Assembly (NCBI GenBank): GCA_024707225.1 | Contig: JANQAE010000001.1 | Span: forward strand, 1,426,001-1,490,000 | DNA: 64,000 nucleotides | Origin: Dokdonella sp. | GTDB taxonomy: Bacteria; Pseudomonadota; Gammaproteobacteria; Xanthomonadales; Rhodanobacteraceae | Direction of reading: 5' to 3' | In this document: positions 41,885 through 51,110 of the stretch, piece after piece | Layout: each line of letters begins with the position of its first letter | Numbering within the stretch: the first letter of the stretch is position 1 | Made by a program: the position numbers and the translations under genes | Notes under the pieces: model-generated | What the model saw: the letters and a program-made list of their open reading frames with translations, nothing else | Told to the model about the DNA's origin: nothing | Databases searched by the model: none

Positions 41885-42837
41885 TCGATTCGCGCTATCG
41901 CGTCGAACCCGCTGCCTGGCAGCAGGATCTGGCCGCGTTGCGCGCGGTCCGCGAGGAAGTCTTCATCGTCGAGCAGAACGTGCCGGCCGAGGAGGAATGG
42001 GATGCGCTCGATCCGCAGTGCTATCACGTGCTCGCGCGCGATGCGGCCGACCGGCCGATCGGCACCGGCCGGCTGACGCCGGACCGCCACATCGGCCGTA
42101 TCGCGGTGCTGCGCGAGTGGCGTGGCCGCGGCGTCGGCGCGGCGATCATGCGCCTGCTGATCGAACGTGCACGCGAGCGCGGCGATCGCGAGGTCGAGCT
42201 GCACGCACAGGACCATGCGATCGCGTTCTACGAATCGCTCGGCTTCAGCGTCGAGGGCGAAGGCTTCCTCGAATGCGAGATCCCGCACCACCGCATGCGG
42301 CTGGCGCTGGCGCCGGTCGAGCGCCGCGCCGCGCCACTGCTCGCGCCTTCACCCGAGCCGCGCGTCTACGACTGCAACGAGCGCGGCGACACGCTCGAGG
42401 CGATCCGCGACCTGCTCGCCGGCACGCGACACGAGCTGGCGATCCTCACCCGCGACCTCGACCCGCAGCTGCTCGACCAGCCCGACGTGCTCGACGCGAT
42501 CAAGCGCATCGCGCTGTCCGGGCCGCATGCGCGGATCCGCATCGTGATCCAGGATCCGGCCGTGCCGATGGCCGAGGGCCATCGCCTGGTCGCGCTCGCG
42601 CAGCGGCTGTCGAGTGCGATCGCGCTGCGCACACCGGTGGAGGACATCGACCGCCAGCTGGCGGCCGCGTTCTTGCTCAACGACGCGCGCGGCTACCTGT
42701 ACCGGCCGCTCGCGAGCCGTTACGAAGGCGAAGGCAATCGCTACGCACCGGGCCGCCACGCGCAGCTGACGACGCAGTTCGACGCGCTCTGGGAACGCAG
42801 CGTGCCGGCCGCCGAACTGCGCCGGCTGTCGCTGTAG
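41881..42837 (+). CDS. GNAT acetyltransferase fused to a C-terminal DUF7931-like domain
   Basis: 318 aa. Residues 1-145 are a GNAT domain of the ElaA type (REEVFIVEQNVPAEEEWDAL; acetyl-CoA loop VLREWRGRGVGAAIMRLLIE; then LHAQDHAIAFYESLGFSVEG). Residues about 160-318 form a second domain (DTLEAIRDLLAGTRHELAIL, then RIRIVIQDPAVPMAEGHRLV, RPLASRYEGEGNRYAPGRHA) resembling a degenerate phospholipase-D-like fold (DUF7931), with no HKD motif. Substrate unknown. It starts inside the hydroxylase stop codon (ATGA), so the two are co-translated. Confidence 0.85.
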   Translation: MIDSRYRVEPAAWQQDLAALRAVREEVFIVEQNVPAEEEWDALDPQCYHVLARDAADRPIGTGRLTPDRHIGRIAVLREWRGRGVGAAIMRLLIERARERGDREVELHAQDHAIAFYESLGFSVEGEGFLECEIPHHRMRLALAPVERRAAPLLAPSPEPRVYDCNERGDTLEAIRDLLAGTRHELAILTRDLDPQLLDQPDVLDAIKRIALSGPHARIRIVIQDPAVPMAEGHRLVALAQRLSSAIALRTPVEDIDRQLAAAFLLNDARGYLYRPLASRYEGEGNRYAPGRHAQLTTQFDALWERSVPAAELRRLSL

Positions 42838-42847
42838 CGCCACGCCA

Positions 42848-42874
42848 GGCGGGTGCGCCTTGCGCACTCCCGCC
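42848..42874. terminator. Hairpin between convergent GNAT and subtilase genes
   Basis: GGCGGG-TGCGC, a short loop, GCGCA-(CT)-CCCGCC: an 11-bp stem with a 2-nt bulge between two convergent stops. No T-tract on either side. It may act as a bidirectional end-structure. Confidence 0.4.
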
Positions 42875-42952
42875 CGGCGCTCACCCGGCGTCGACCGCGA
42901 CGCGCCGATGCGCGCACGCGGCCGCCGTCGCGCGGCCGCGTGCCTCGCCGGC

Positions 42953-45900
42953 TCAGCGGCAGACCGGATCGGCGCCCTCGAAATCGTCCGCGAACACGCG
43001 GTCGGCCGGTGCGCCGACGACGCTGACGTCGACGCTCGAGCTGTTGTTCGACGTCGCCGGATCGGGCGTCTGCGCCGAGATCGTCGCGACGTTGGTCAGC
43101 GTGCCGGCCTGATCCGGCGCACGCACGGCGATCACGATCGCGCCGGGCGCGGCCGTATCGGGCGTGCACGTCAGCGAGCCGGGCTCGAGGCGGCACGACC
43201 AGTCCGGCGCGCGCACCTCGGCGACGCACAGGCCCGCCGGCAGCGTGTCGACCACTTCGACTTCGGTCGCGCTCGCGATCGGACCGCCGGCGACGAGCCG
43301 GTACTCGAACACCTCCCCGGCGCCGATGCTGGCGACGCTCGCGGTCTTGACGATCGACAGGTCGACCGGCACGACGACCTCGATCGTCGTGCTGGCGCTG
43401 TTGTCGGCCGGCACCGGATCGGTCTCGCTGGCGCTGACGGTCGCGGCGTTGACGACGGTCGCGGCGACCGACGGCGCCGCCGCGGTGATCGCGATCGGTG
43501 TGGCGTCGGCGCCCGCGGCCAGCGAGGGCAGCGTGCAGGTCACGGTCTGGCCGGCGATCTGGCAGGTCCAGCCGATGCCGCTCGCGGTCGCCGGCACGAT
43601 GCCGGCCGGCAGCGTGTCGACGACCGTCACGCCGGTCGCCGGCGCCGGACCGGCGTTCGACGCGAGCAGGCTCCAGACCAGCGTGCTGCCGGCCGGCGCG
43701 GTCGGGGCCGCGCTCTTGCGCAGCGACAGATCGGCGGCGCTGCCGGTCTGCGCCTGCAGCGCGCCGGTCGCGACCAGTGCGTAGGGCTGACTGCCGCCCA
43801 TGACGACGCCGACGCCGCGCACGCGCACCGTATAGGTGCCGGCCTCCGGCGTCGCCAGGCGGATCTGGTGCACGACGTTGCGCTCGTCGTAGCCGGTGGT
43901 CGCGGTGCTCTGCGTCGGGTTCGGCGTGCCGCTGGTCGGCAGCTTCTGCGTCCAGACCTCGCCGCCCGGCGTCTGCACCTCCAGGCGCAGCCGGTTGACG
44001 ATGTGCGGCGTCGCATTGACCGCGGCCGGATAGTCGCCCCAGACCAGGGTGATCTTCAGCGGCTCGCCGCTCTGCACGTCGAGCGTGTAGCTGTCGACCG
44101 CACCGGTGGTCAGGCCCGCGGCGGCGTCGGTCAGCCATAGCCGGCGCACGTCGCCGCTGAAGTACAGCACGTCGTCCAGGTGCATGCGGCCCCAGCCTTC
44201 GGTGATGTTCGGCGTCGCGACCGTCGCGCTGGTGCCGGTCATGTCGCGAGCACCGTTGATCGCCAGCGCCTTGACCAGCGCGCCCGACGGCGCGGCGATC
44301 GCGTCGCCGTCGTCGGCCGCGCCGCCCGGATAGTAGCCGCGGCCGAGATACTCGCGGATCAGCGCGACCAGGCCGGCCGCGGTCGGCGTCGCCATCGAGG
44401 TGCCGCTCATCGTGCAGGTGCCGCAGGTCGAGGACGGCGGCGTGCCGCCCGAGGCCGAGGACACGATGCCGTCGCCCTGGGCCATGATGTCGGGCTTGAT
44501 GCGGCCGTCGATCGTCGGTCCGCGCGAGGAGAACGCCGCGACGTTCTCGCCGCCGGTGCCGGCGCCCGAGGCGCCGACCGTCAGCGGACTCTTGGCCAGG
44601 CCCGGCGTGCCGATCTGCTTGTTCGTGTTCGCGCAGCACTGGCCGTCGTTGCCGGCGGCGATCGCGACGATCAGGTCCGGATGGTCCCAGGACACGCGGT
44701 CGGCGTCGCGCGCGAACTCGTCGTACGGCAGCGTGCAGCCGGACTGGCAGATGAAGCCGAGGAAACAGCAGCCGCCGCCCCAGGAATTGGAGTGGATGCG
44801 CGCGCCGTTGAGATAGGCGGTTTCGGCGGCGTGATAAATCGTGCCATTGAGCGAGTTCAGATAGTCCAGGCTCTCGCCCATCTCCTGTGCGATCAGCTTG
44901 GCGCCGGGCGCGGTGCCGTCCAGGTTGCCGGGCGTGCCGCTGAACGTGCCGGCCGCGCAGTCGACCGTATTGGCGAAGTTGTTGCCGGTGATCGAGCCGG
45001 CGACATGGGTGCCGTGGCCGGCGCCGGTGCTCGCATTGCAGGCGGCGTCGCCGGACGCATCGCCGGTCGCCGACCACTTGTAGTACAGCGCCAGCTTGCG
45101 CTGCTGGAAGTCCGGCGTGCCGGGCGCGCAGCTCTGGCCGGTCGCGCAGTTGCTGATCGGCGGCGTGCCGAGCGCCGGATCGCGGAACGCGCAATGGCCG
45201 TAGTCCACGCCCGAATCGAGCACACCGATGATCTGGCCGCAGCCGAACAAGCCCTGGTCGAACACCGGCCGCTGGTTCTGCACGCCGCTCTGGTGCAGCC
45301 AGCCGGCACGCGCGTTGAGATAGCTCATCTGCTTGCGCAGCGAGACCGAGGCGACCTCGGCGCGCGGCGCGATCGCGCGCACGGCCGACTCGAGCCGGGC
45401 GCCTTCGATGCTCAGCACGATGCGCTTGTCCGGTGCGCTGGTGACCGCGAACGCGTGCGCGACGCCGTCGATCGCCTGCAGCGCGGCGAGCGTCGCGTCG
45501 ACGTCGGCGCCGGCATTGAGGCCGACACTGACCGGCAGCGCCGGCGGCCGCGCCGCCGCATCGATCAGCCACTGCGCCAGACCGCTGTCGATCTTCCACT
45601 GCGGCGCCATCGCGCCGATCCAGACCGTGCCGGCGACGCGGCTCTGCGGCGACTGCCCGGCCGGCAGGCGCACGCGATAGGCGTGGTGCGGCAAGTAGTC
45701 GAGCACCTCGGCGCCGATCGCGCTCAAACGCTCGCGCTCGGCGCGGCCCGGCACGGTCGCGAACTTGACGACCCAGTACGACCAGCCGCCGGCGTCGGTG
45801 CGCCCGGCGAGGCCGGCGAGCACGCCGAGGGCCGGCGCCGCGCGCGGCGTGCAGACGTCGAAGACGCCGCTGTCGAACGACAGTTCGCAGCGTTCTTCGG

Positions 45901-45967
45901 CATGGAGGGCACTGGCGAGCGCCAGCGTCGAACACAGCGTCGCGACACGGAACAAGGCCGATGGCAT
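42953..45967 (-). CDS. Secreted subtilisin-like (S8) protease with two DUF11-type repeats and FADDFE tail
   Basis: 1004 aa. Signal peptide FRVATLCSTLALASALHA. The catalytic triad is intact: Asp in GVLDSGVDYGHCAF, His in GHGTHVAGSI, Ser in SGTSMATPTAAGLVAL, plus the oxyanion Asn in AIAAGNDGQCCAN. A proprotein-convertase-like beta domain (SYTLDVQSGEPLKITLVWGD) follows. Two DUF11-like repeats (DLSLRKSAAPTAPAGSTLVW and DLSIVKTASVASIGAGEVFE) precede the end DRVFADDFEGADPVCR. The cysteine-rich catalytic part suggests disulphides. Likely an extracellular or surface protease. The tail motif is shared with two other exported proteins here. Confidence 0.92.
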   Translation of the reverse strand: MPSALFRVATLCSTLALASALHAEERCELSFDSGVFDVCTPRAAPALGVLAGLAGRTDAGGWSYWVVKFATVPGRAERERLSAIGAEVLDYLPHHAYRVRLPAGQSPQSRVAGTVWIGAMAPQWKIDSGLAQWLIDAAARPPALPVSVGLNAGADVDATLAALQAIDGVAHAFAVTSAPDKRIVLSIEGARLESAVRAIAPRAEVASVSLRKQMSYLNARAGWLHQSGVQNQRPVFDQGLFGCGQIIGVLDSGVDYGHCAFRDPALGTPPISNCATGQSCAPGTPDFQQRKLALYYKWSATGDASGDAACNASTGAGHGTHVAGSITGNNFANTVDCAAGTFSGTPGNLDGTAPGAKLIAQEMGESLDYLNSLNGTIYHAAETAYLNGARIHSNSWGGGCCFLGFICQSGCTLPYDEFARDADRVSWDHPDLIVAIAAGNDGQCCANTNKQIGTPGLAKSPLTVGASGAGTGGENVAAFSSRGPTIDGRIKPDIMAQGDGIVSSASGGTPPSSTCGTCTMSGTSMATPTAAGLVALIREYLGRGYYPGGAADDGDAIAAPSGALVKALAINGARDMTGTSATVATPNITEGWGRMHLDDVLYFSGDVRRLWLTDAAAGLTTGAVDSYTLDVQSGEPLKITLVWGDYPAAVNATPHIVNRLRLEVQTPGGEVWTQKLPTSGTPNPTQSTATTGYDERNVVHQIRLATPEAGTYTVRVRGVGVVMGGSQPYALVATGALQAQTGSAADLSLRKSAAPTAPAGSTLVWSLLASNAGPAPATGVTVVDTLPAGIVPATASGIGWTCQIAGQTVTCTLPSLAAGADATPIAITAAAPSVAATVVNAATVSASETDPVPADNSASTTIEVVVPVDLSIVKTASVASIGAGEVFEYRLVAGGPIASATEVEVVDTLPAGLCVAEVRAPDWSCRLEPGSLTCTPDTAAPGAIVIAVRAPDQAGTLTNVATISAQTPDPATSNNSSSVDVSVVGAPADRVFADDFEGADPVCR

Positions 45968-46143
45968 CTGAAGTCTTCCCCGTACGATCCCCGAACGAGC
46001 CGTCCCGGCGGCGCCGGCAAGGCGACGCGACGGACGGCGGATCGGCGCCCGCCATCCCCGTCATGCGGCGCGCCTCGGGCCGATGCTAGCAAACCGTTCC
46101 GCTGCGGGACGCGCGGCCGGTCACGCGCGCCTGCGCCGGACGA

Positions 46144-47277
46144 TCAGGCCAGGACCGCGATGCGCCGGCGTACGGCGTCGGTCAGCGCACGCAGCCGGGC
46201 GACCTCCTCGGCCGGAAACGGCAGCGGATAGTCCGGCTCGCTGAGCCGCGGCGCATGCCGCGCGACGCGGCGCTCGATCCCGGCCTCGTCGAGGCCGACA
46301 TGCCGGCCGATGCAGCGCAGGCCATCGGCGGGATTCGCGCACAGCGCCTCGTAGCCGACCCACAGACAAGCCTCCCGCAAAGCCGGATCGGCGTCGAGGC
46401 GGTCGAGCGCGTGGCCGTACTGCATCGCCCACTGACGCGCATAGCCTTCGGCGACGCGGCCCTGCGCGAAGCAGTCGGCGATCGCCTGCGTCGCCGCAGC
46501 GTCACCGACGTGCAAGGCCCGCTTGCCGGGACCGAATTCGGCGTGGCCGGCCCGCAGCAGATGCCGCCCGACCTCCGGATCCTCGCCGGACAGCTGCGTG
46601 AACAGGCGGTCCTGCTTGACCAGCGAGGCGACCTGCGCGACCGGATCGCGCACCGGCACGACGAAACGCGCCTGCGGATAGCGCCGCGCCAGATAGCCCA
46701 GCCGCGGCAGCTGCTCGTTGGCCTTGGCCAGATAGCGCTGTGCGCCGCGCACCGCGATCAGCTTGCGCATATGCGCGTCGAGGAAGCGGTCGAACGCGGC
46801 ATGGTCGGCCGCGGCGTCGATCGTCTGGTCGACGGCCTGATCGTGGCGGCCCGGAAAGAAGTGCATCCAGAACACTTCCTCGAACGCTTCGGGGCTGTCC
46901 GGTCCGACCAGCAGCCGGTCGCGATGCGCGCGCTCGCGCGGCGGCCGTTTCGGCAGCGGCAGCCGCGCATGCAGATGGTTCCACCAGTACGGCGTCCACA
47001 GCCACGGATAGTCGCTGTAGCGGTGCGTCGCGAACGTCGTGCCGTCGGCCAGGTACTCGAGCAGCACCGTGCTGCCGGCGCGCGCCATGCCGCAGATCCA
47101 GACCGGACGCGCGGTGTCGACCGCCGTCAGCCGCTCGCCGAGCACCCGCGTCTCCAGATCGGCCAGGCGCCGCATGAAACGCGCATGCCGCGCGATCCAC
47201 GCGGCCGGGCGACGCTGCGAGAACGGGACGTGATGGACGCGCACGGGTCGTGGCAGCTGCGGGCGGCGTGCGAGCAT
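46144..47277 (-). CDS. Sulfotransferase family protein
   Basis: 377 aa. The PAPS 5'-phosphosulfate loop is ICGMARAGSTVLLEYLADGT, and the 3'-phosphate region is around RFVVPVRDPVAQVASLVKQD. Between them lies a typical variable acceptor region. The acceptor (carbohydrate, lipid or peptide) is unknown. The ATG at 47277 begins just before a basic stretch (LARRPQLPRPVRVHHVPF); the frame is open further upstream, but codon use and lack of conserved sequence argue against a longer protein. Confidence 0.8.
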   Translation of the reverse strand: MLARRPQLPRPVRVHHVPFSQRRPAAWIARHARFMRRLADLETRVLGERLTAVDTARPVWICGMARAGSTVLLEYLADGTTFATHRYSDYPWLWTPYWWNHLHARLPLPKRPPRERAHRDRLLVGPDSPEAFEEVFWMHFFPGRHDQAVDQTIDAAADHAAFDRFLDAHMRKLIAVRGAQRYLAKANEQLPRLGYLARRYPQARFVVPVRDPVAQVASLVKQDRLFTQLSGEDPEVGRHLLRAGHAEFGPGKRALHVGDAAATQAIADCFAQGRVAEGYARQWAMQYGHALDRLDADPALREACLWVGYEALCANPADGLRCIGRHVGLDEAGIERRVARHAPRLSEPDYPLPFPAEEVARLRALTDAVRRRIAVLA

Positions 47278-47492
47278 AGCAAGCGCCGTCCGCGACGACC
47301 GCCCGATCGCGACTGCAGCGACGACGGCAGCGATCGGCGCGGCCGCGCCGGCACCGCAGCGGCGATCACCGTCTCCGACCGCGGCCGGCAACGCCGGCGC
47401 GGTCCGCCATCGGCAGTCCGTCCTCGACCGCGCGCCGACCGCCTCTTCGATCGTGGCGGCCGCGCCGCCGCAGTCCGCGCCGGACGGCCTGC

Positions 47493-47498
47493 TAGAAT
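47493..47498 (+). promoter_or_regulatory. Candidate -10 element before the 47528 operon
   Basis: TAGAAT 35 nt before the ATG at 47528. No good -35. Same motif and similar spacing as before prfC and sdaA. Confidence 0.45.
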
Positions 47499-47527
47499 CG
47501 CGAGCCCTTTTTTCGCGACGCAGGCCG

Positions 47528-47794
47528 ATGACGATACTTTCCGCACCGCGTTTCCGGCTTCGCCACGTCCGGCTCGGCGCGATCGTGTCGACGCTGTTCC
47601 TGGTGCTGTTCGGCTGCCAGGAAGCGCTCGCCTACATCGGCCCCGGCGCCGGCGTCAGCTTCCTCGGATCGCTGTGGGCGATCCTGGTCGGCATCGTGCT
47701 GGCGCTGGCGGCGATCCTGTTCTGGCCGATCCGCTGGCTGCTGCGGCGCGCGCGCCGGCGCACCCCGCCCGGCGGCGGCACGCCGGGTGATTGA
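47528..47794 (+). CDS. Small membrane protein with YIGPGAG motif
   Basis: 88 aa. A signal-like first hydrophobic segment (LGAIVSTLFLVLFGCQEALA) is followed by AYIGPGAGVSFLGSLWAILV, a glycine-rich motif at the start of a second membrane helix that runs through GIVLALAAILFWPI, and a basic tail (LLRRARRRTPPGG). Small proteins with a YIGPGAG motif occur beside alkaline-phosphatase-family genes, as here (overlap 8 nt with the next gene). Role unknown; perhaps an assembly partner of the phosphatase-like protein. Confidence 0.75.
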   Translation: MTILSAPRFRLRHVRLGAIVSTLFLVLFGCQEALAYIGPGAGVSFLGSLWAILVGIVLALAAILFWPIRWLLRRARRRTPPGGGTPGD

Positions 47795-49697
47795 TTCGCC
47801 GTTGCGGCGGCTCGCCGGCGCGCTGCTGCTGATCGCTGCGATCGCCGGCTGCCAGCCGGCCCCGCCGCCGCAGCCGGCGCGCGCACGCACGATCATCGTC
47901 GGCCTGGACGGCTTCGATCCGGTTCTGGCCGAACGGGCGATGGCCGAAGGACGCCTGCCGAACCTGGCGCGCCTGCGCGAGCACGGCCACTACCAGCGCC
48001 TGGAGACGACCAATCCGCCGCAGTCGCCGGTGGCCTGGGCCAGTTTCGCGACCGGCCACGGCCCGGGCGCGCACGGCATCTTCGACTTCCTGCGCCGCAA
48101 GCCCGGCTCGTACACGATCGACTTCTCGATCGCCGAGCAGACGCCGCCGGCCGCGCTGACCGCATTCGGCTGGCGGCTGCCGTTCGGCGACGGCGAGCTG
48201 CGCAATCGCCGCGACGGTACGCCGTTCTGGCTGACCGCCGAAGCCGACGGCCGGCGCGCCAACGTGTTCCGCGTACCGGTCACCTACCCGCCCGACCCGG
48301 TCAGCGGCATGATCGCCGGCATGGGCGTGCCGGATCTGCTCGGCAGCCAGGGCACCTACACGATCCTGGCGACGCGCCCGATCGCCGGCGCCGACAGCGG
48401 CGGCCGCGTCGTGCTCTCGCCGGTCGAGACCGACGGCAGCGTGCACGCGCAGCTGGAGGGGCCGGCCGATCCGCTGCGGACCGACGATCGCGCGCTGGCG
48501 CTGCCGCTGCATCTGGCGCCGGCCGCGGACGGCGCACAGCTGACGCTCGGCGACACGACCACCGCGCTGAAGACCGGCGTGTGGTCGCAGTGGATCCGCG
48601 TGCGCTTCGATCTCGGCCTGGCCGGTTCGATCGGCGGCATGCTGCGCGCGCGTCTGGCCGAAGGCTTTCCGCGGCCGCTGCTGTACCTGTCGCCGATCCA
48701 GGCCGACCCGCGCGATCCGGCCCTGCCGATCAGCGCGCCGCCGTCGTTCGCCGCGGCACTGGCCGAGCGCATCGGCGATTTCCACACGCTCGGCATGCCC
48801 GAGGAGACCTGGGCGCTCAATCAGGGGCACCTGGACGAGGACGGCTGGCTCGACATGGTCGCCACGACGCTGGCCGAAGGCGAGGCGATGCTCTACGACG
48901 CGCTCGACCGCCGCGAGAGCGAGCTGGTCGTGGAGGTGTTCGTGCAGCCGGACCGCGTCAGCCACATGTTCTGGCACACGCTGGACCCGGCGCATCCGCG
49001 GCACGCCGGCAGCAGCGAACGCGCGCGCCGCGCGATCGACGACATCTACGCCGCGTCCGACCGCATCGTCGGCGAGGTGCTCGCGCGGATGACGCCGGAC
49101 GACCGCCTGATCGTGCTGTCCGACCACGGCTTCGCTTCGTTCCGGCGCGCGGTCCATCTGAATCGCTGGCTGCACGAGCACGGCTATCTCGCGCTCGAGC
49201 CCGGCGCCGATCCGCGGCAGCCGCTGTTCGCGGCCGTCGACTGGACGCGCACGCGCGCGTTCGCGCTCGGCCTCAACGGCCTCTATCTGAACGTGCAGGG
49301 CCGCGAGCCGCAGGGCAGCGTCGCGCCGGCCGAGGTGGCGGCGCTCAAGGCCACGCTGCGCGATGCGCTGCGCGCGCTGCGCGATCCGGCCGACGACGCG
49401 CCGATCGTGCACGAGGTCTACGACGGCGCGGCTCTGTATGCGGGCGCGCACGTCGACGAAGCGCCCGACCTCGTCGTCGGCTACGCGCCGGGCTATCGCG
49501 CCTCGTGGCAGACCTCGCTCGGCGCACTCGGTCCGGCGCTGGTCGAGGACAACCGGCAGCACTGGAGCGGCGACCACTGCATCGATCCGGCCGCCGTGCC
49601 GGGCGTGCTGTTCTCGTCGCGGCCGCTCGAGCGGCCGGTCGCCGGCATCGGCGATCTGGCCGCGCTCGTGCTCGGCCGCGACGCGGCGACGCCGTGA
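47787..49697 (+). CDS. Alkaline-phosphatase-superfamily (nucleotide pyrophosphatase/phosphodiesterase-like) lipoprotein
   Basis: 636 aa. Lipobox in LLLIAAIAGC (Cys about 22). The fold starts TIIVGLDGFDPVLAERAMAE with the first metal-binding Asp; the nucleophile region is TTNPPQSPVAWASFATGHGP, and metal ligands later include VQPDRVSHMFWHTLDP and LIVLSDHGFASFRRAVHLNR. This matches type I phosphodiesterase/nucleotide pyrophosphatase proteins that act on phosphodiester or phosphoglycerol-type substrates; the actual substrate is unknown. The GTG start overlaps the small membrane protein by 8 nt and the end overlaps the next gene (GTGA), giving a tight three-gene unit. Confidence 0.85.
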   Translation: MIDSPLRRLAGALLLIAAIAGCQPAPPPQPARARTIIVGLDGFDPVLAERAMAEGRLPNLARLREHGHYQRLETTNPPQSPVAWASFATGHGPGAHGIFDFLRRKPGSYTIDFSIAEQTPPAALTAFGWRLPFGDGELRNRRDGTPFWLTAEADGRRANVFRVPVTYPPDPVSGMIAGMGVPDLLGSQGTYTILATRPIAGADSGGRVVLSPVETDGSVHAQLEGPADPLRTDDRALALPLHLAPAADGAQLTLGDTTTALKTGVWSQWIRVRFDLGLAGSIGGMLRARLAEGFPRPLLYLSPIQADPRDPALPISAPPSFAAALAERIGDFHTLGMPEETWALNQGHLDEDGWLDMVATTLAEGEAMLYDALDRRESELVVEVFVQPDRVSHMFWHTLDPAHPRHAGSSERARRAIDDIYAASDRIVGEVLARMTPDDRLIVLSDHGFASFRRAVHLNRWLHEHGYLALEPGADPRQPLFAAVDWTRTRAFALGLNGLYLNVQGREPQGSVAPAEVAALKATLRDALRALRDPADDAPIVHEVYDGAALYAGAHVDEAPDLVVGYAPGYRASWQTSLGALGPALVEDNRQHWSGDHCIDPAAVPGVLFSSRPLERPVAGIGDLAALVLGRDAATP

Positions 49698-50464
49698 CGA
49701 TGGGCCTGCTCGATCTGCCGGCGCCGCTGCTCGACGCGATCGACGGCGTGCTGGGCTGGATCGGCGTGCCGGCGCTGCTGCGCGTGATGCTCTCCGGACT
49801 CGCCGCCGGTGTCGCCGGCGCCTGGGTCTACCGGCGTTTTTCACCGCAGGCGCGGCTCGGGGCGCTGCGTGCCGAACTCGGCGCCGTGCAGGCCGAGCTG
49901 CGCGGCTACGACGGCCCGTTCTCGGGCCTGATGCCGCTGATCCGGCGGCAGTTCGCCCTGAGCCTGCGCCAGCTGCGCATCACCGCCGGCGCGGCGGTGC
50001 TGGCCGGGCTGCCGGCGCTGCTGATCCTGCCATGGCTGTCGAATCGCTACGAGGTCGCGTTCCCGCCGCCCGGACCGCCGGTCCGCATCTGCGCCGAGCC
50101 CGCCGGCGTCGCCTGGACGACGCGCGATCCGGCGTTGAGCGCCGATGCACAGGGCTGTCTCGATCTGCCGTGGCCGGATGCGGCACGACCGGTCGCCGTC
50201 CGCGAGGACGGCCGCGACCTGATCGTGCTGCCGACGCCGCAGCCCTCGCGCATCGTGCACGACCGGCGCTGGTTCAACGGGCTGATCGGCAATCCGGCCG
50301 GCTATCTGCCGGACCAGGCGCGGACGCGGCAGCTGCGGCTGGACCTGCCGCCGCGCGAGCTGATCACGGTCGGCCCGGCCTGGCTGCGCGGCTGGGAAGC
50401 GGCGTTCTTCACGGCGGCGCTGCTGAGCTCGCTGTGGCTGCATCGGCGCTGGCGGCTGTACTAG
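49694..50464 (+). CDS. Membrane protein of unknown function, third gene of the phosphatase operon
   Basis: 256 aa. Helices at about 28-48 (LLRVMLSGLAAGVAGAWVYR), about 96-115 (ITAGAAVLAGLPALLILPWL) and near the C-terminus (AAFFTAALLSSLWLHRRW), with a coiled segment RLGALRAELGAVQAELRGYD and a soluble loop between helices 2 and 3. The overall pattern (short helix, long soluble domain, terminal helix) resembles an EMC3/YidC-like topology only loosely, and I do not assign a function. The GTG at 49694 overlaps the upstream stop; the ATG at 49700 is an alternative. Confidence 0.7.
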   Translation: MTMGLLDLPAPLLDAIDGVLGWIGVPALLRVMLSGLAAGVAGAWVYRRFSPQARLGALRAELGAVQAELRGYDGPFSGLMPLIRRQFALSLRQLRITAGAAVLAGLPALLILPWLSNRYEVAFPPPGPPVRICAEPAGVAWTTRDPALSADAQGCLDLPWPDAARPVAVREDGRDLIVLPTPQPSRIVHDRRWFNGLIGNPAGYLPDQARTRQLRLDLPPRELITVGPAWLRGWEAAFFTAALLSSLWLHRRWRLY

Positions 50465-50870
50465 CGGACGTGACAGCCGGGCAGCGGACCGGGTCCTCTT
50501 CCGAACGGCCTTCGATGCACCGTTTGCCGCCTGCGGGCGGCTGGCCGAATGACATGTGCGGGCCACTCAGGCGATCAGCTCGCCCCGACCGGCGCCCGGG
50601 AGCCGTCGCATCGGCCGCGACCGATCCGGCGTGGCCGCGCCATGCAGGGTGTCTCCCGAACTCGTCATGACGCGACGGCGGGCGATCCGGACGGCGTCGC
50701 AATGACTGCAGCGCTGGCGGCCTGCATCCGTTTGGGACGCGCCTGCGCCGGTCACAGCCGGCGGCAGTGCGCGTCACGCCGCAAGACGCGTCATCCACTC
50801 TGGCTCGGCGCGACGTCCGGCGATTCACGGGTCGATTCCACCGGCGGCGTTCGGCGCCGCGCTGCGCGCC
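50465..50870. other. Intergenic region, nothing recognised
   Basis: 406 bases between two converging operons. Open frames on both strands have no ribosome-binding site, domain or host-like codon use. No clear hairpin with T-tract is seen. Confidence 0.5.
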
Positions 50871-51110
50871 TCAGCCCGGATCGCGATGCACGAACGCGCT
50901 GACCGCAGCCAGATCGAACGGCCAGTCGAGCTCCTGCGCATCGCGCGCATCGTGCAGCACCGGTACGCGCCAGCCGTAGGTCGCCGCGAGCGCCGGATCC
51001 TGGTCGATGAAGACACTGCGGAACTCCGGCGCGCGCGCGGCCGCGAGCAACGCCAGTGCGCTGTCGCACAGGCAGCAGTCGTCGGTGACGTAGAGCGTCA
51101 GATGCGTCAT
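50871..51110 (-). CDS. Glutaredoxin-family (DUF836-like) thiol protein
   Basis: 79 aa. A thioredoxin-fold mini-protein: TLYVTDDCCLCDSALALLAA carries a CxxC-type site (CCLC), a strand FRSVFIDQDPALAATYGW, then the cis-Pro strand VPVLHDARDAQELDWPFD. The length fits the DUF836 group of glutaredoxin-like proteins. Redox partner unknown. Its ATG overlaps the stop of the sulfatase-like gene (ATGA), so it is co-translated. Confidence 0.85.
   Translation of the reverse strand: MTHLTLYVTDDCCLCDSALALLAAARAPEFRSVFIDQDPALAATYGWRVPVLHDARDAQELDWPFDLAAVSAFVHRDPG

Noticed and set aside
42741-46064. A 1107-codon minus frame overlapping the subtilase in another frame
   Set aside because: The 1004-residue frame has the signal peptide, full catalytic triad and tail; the other is Arg-rich shadow.
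50465-50870. Small genes in the gap after the 49694 gene
   Set aside because: The available frames have no ribosome-binding site and no host-like codon use on either strand.
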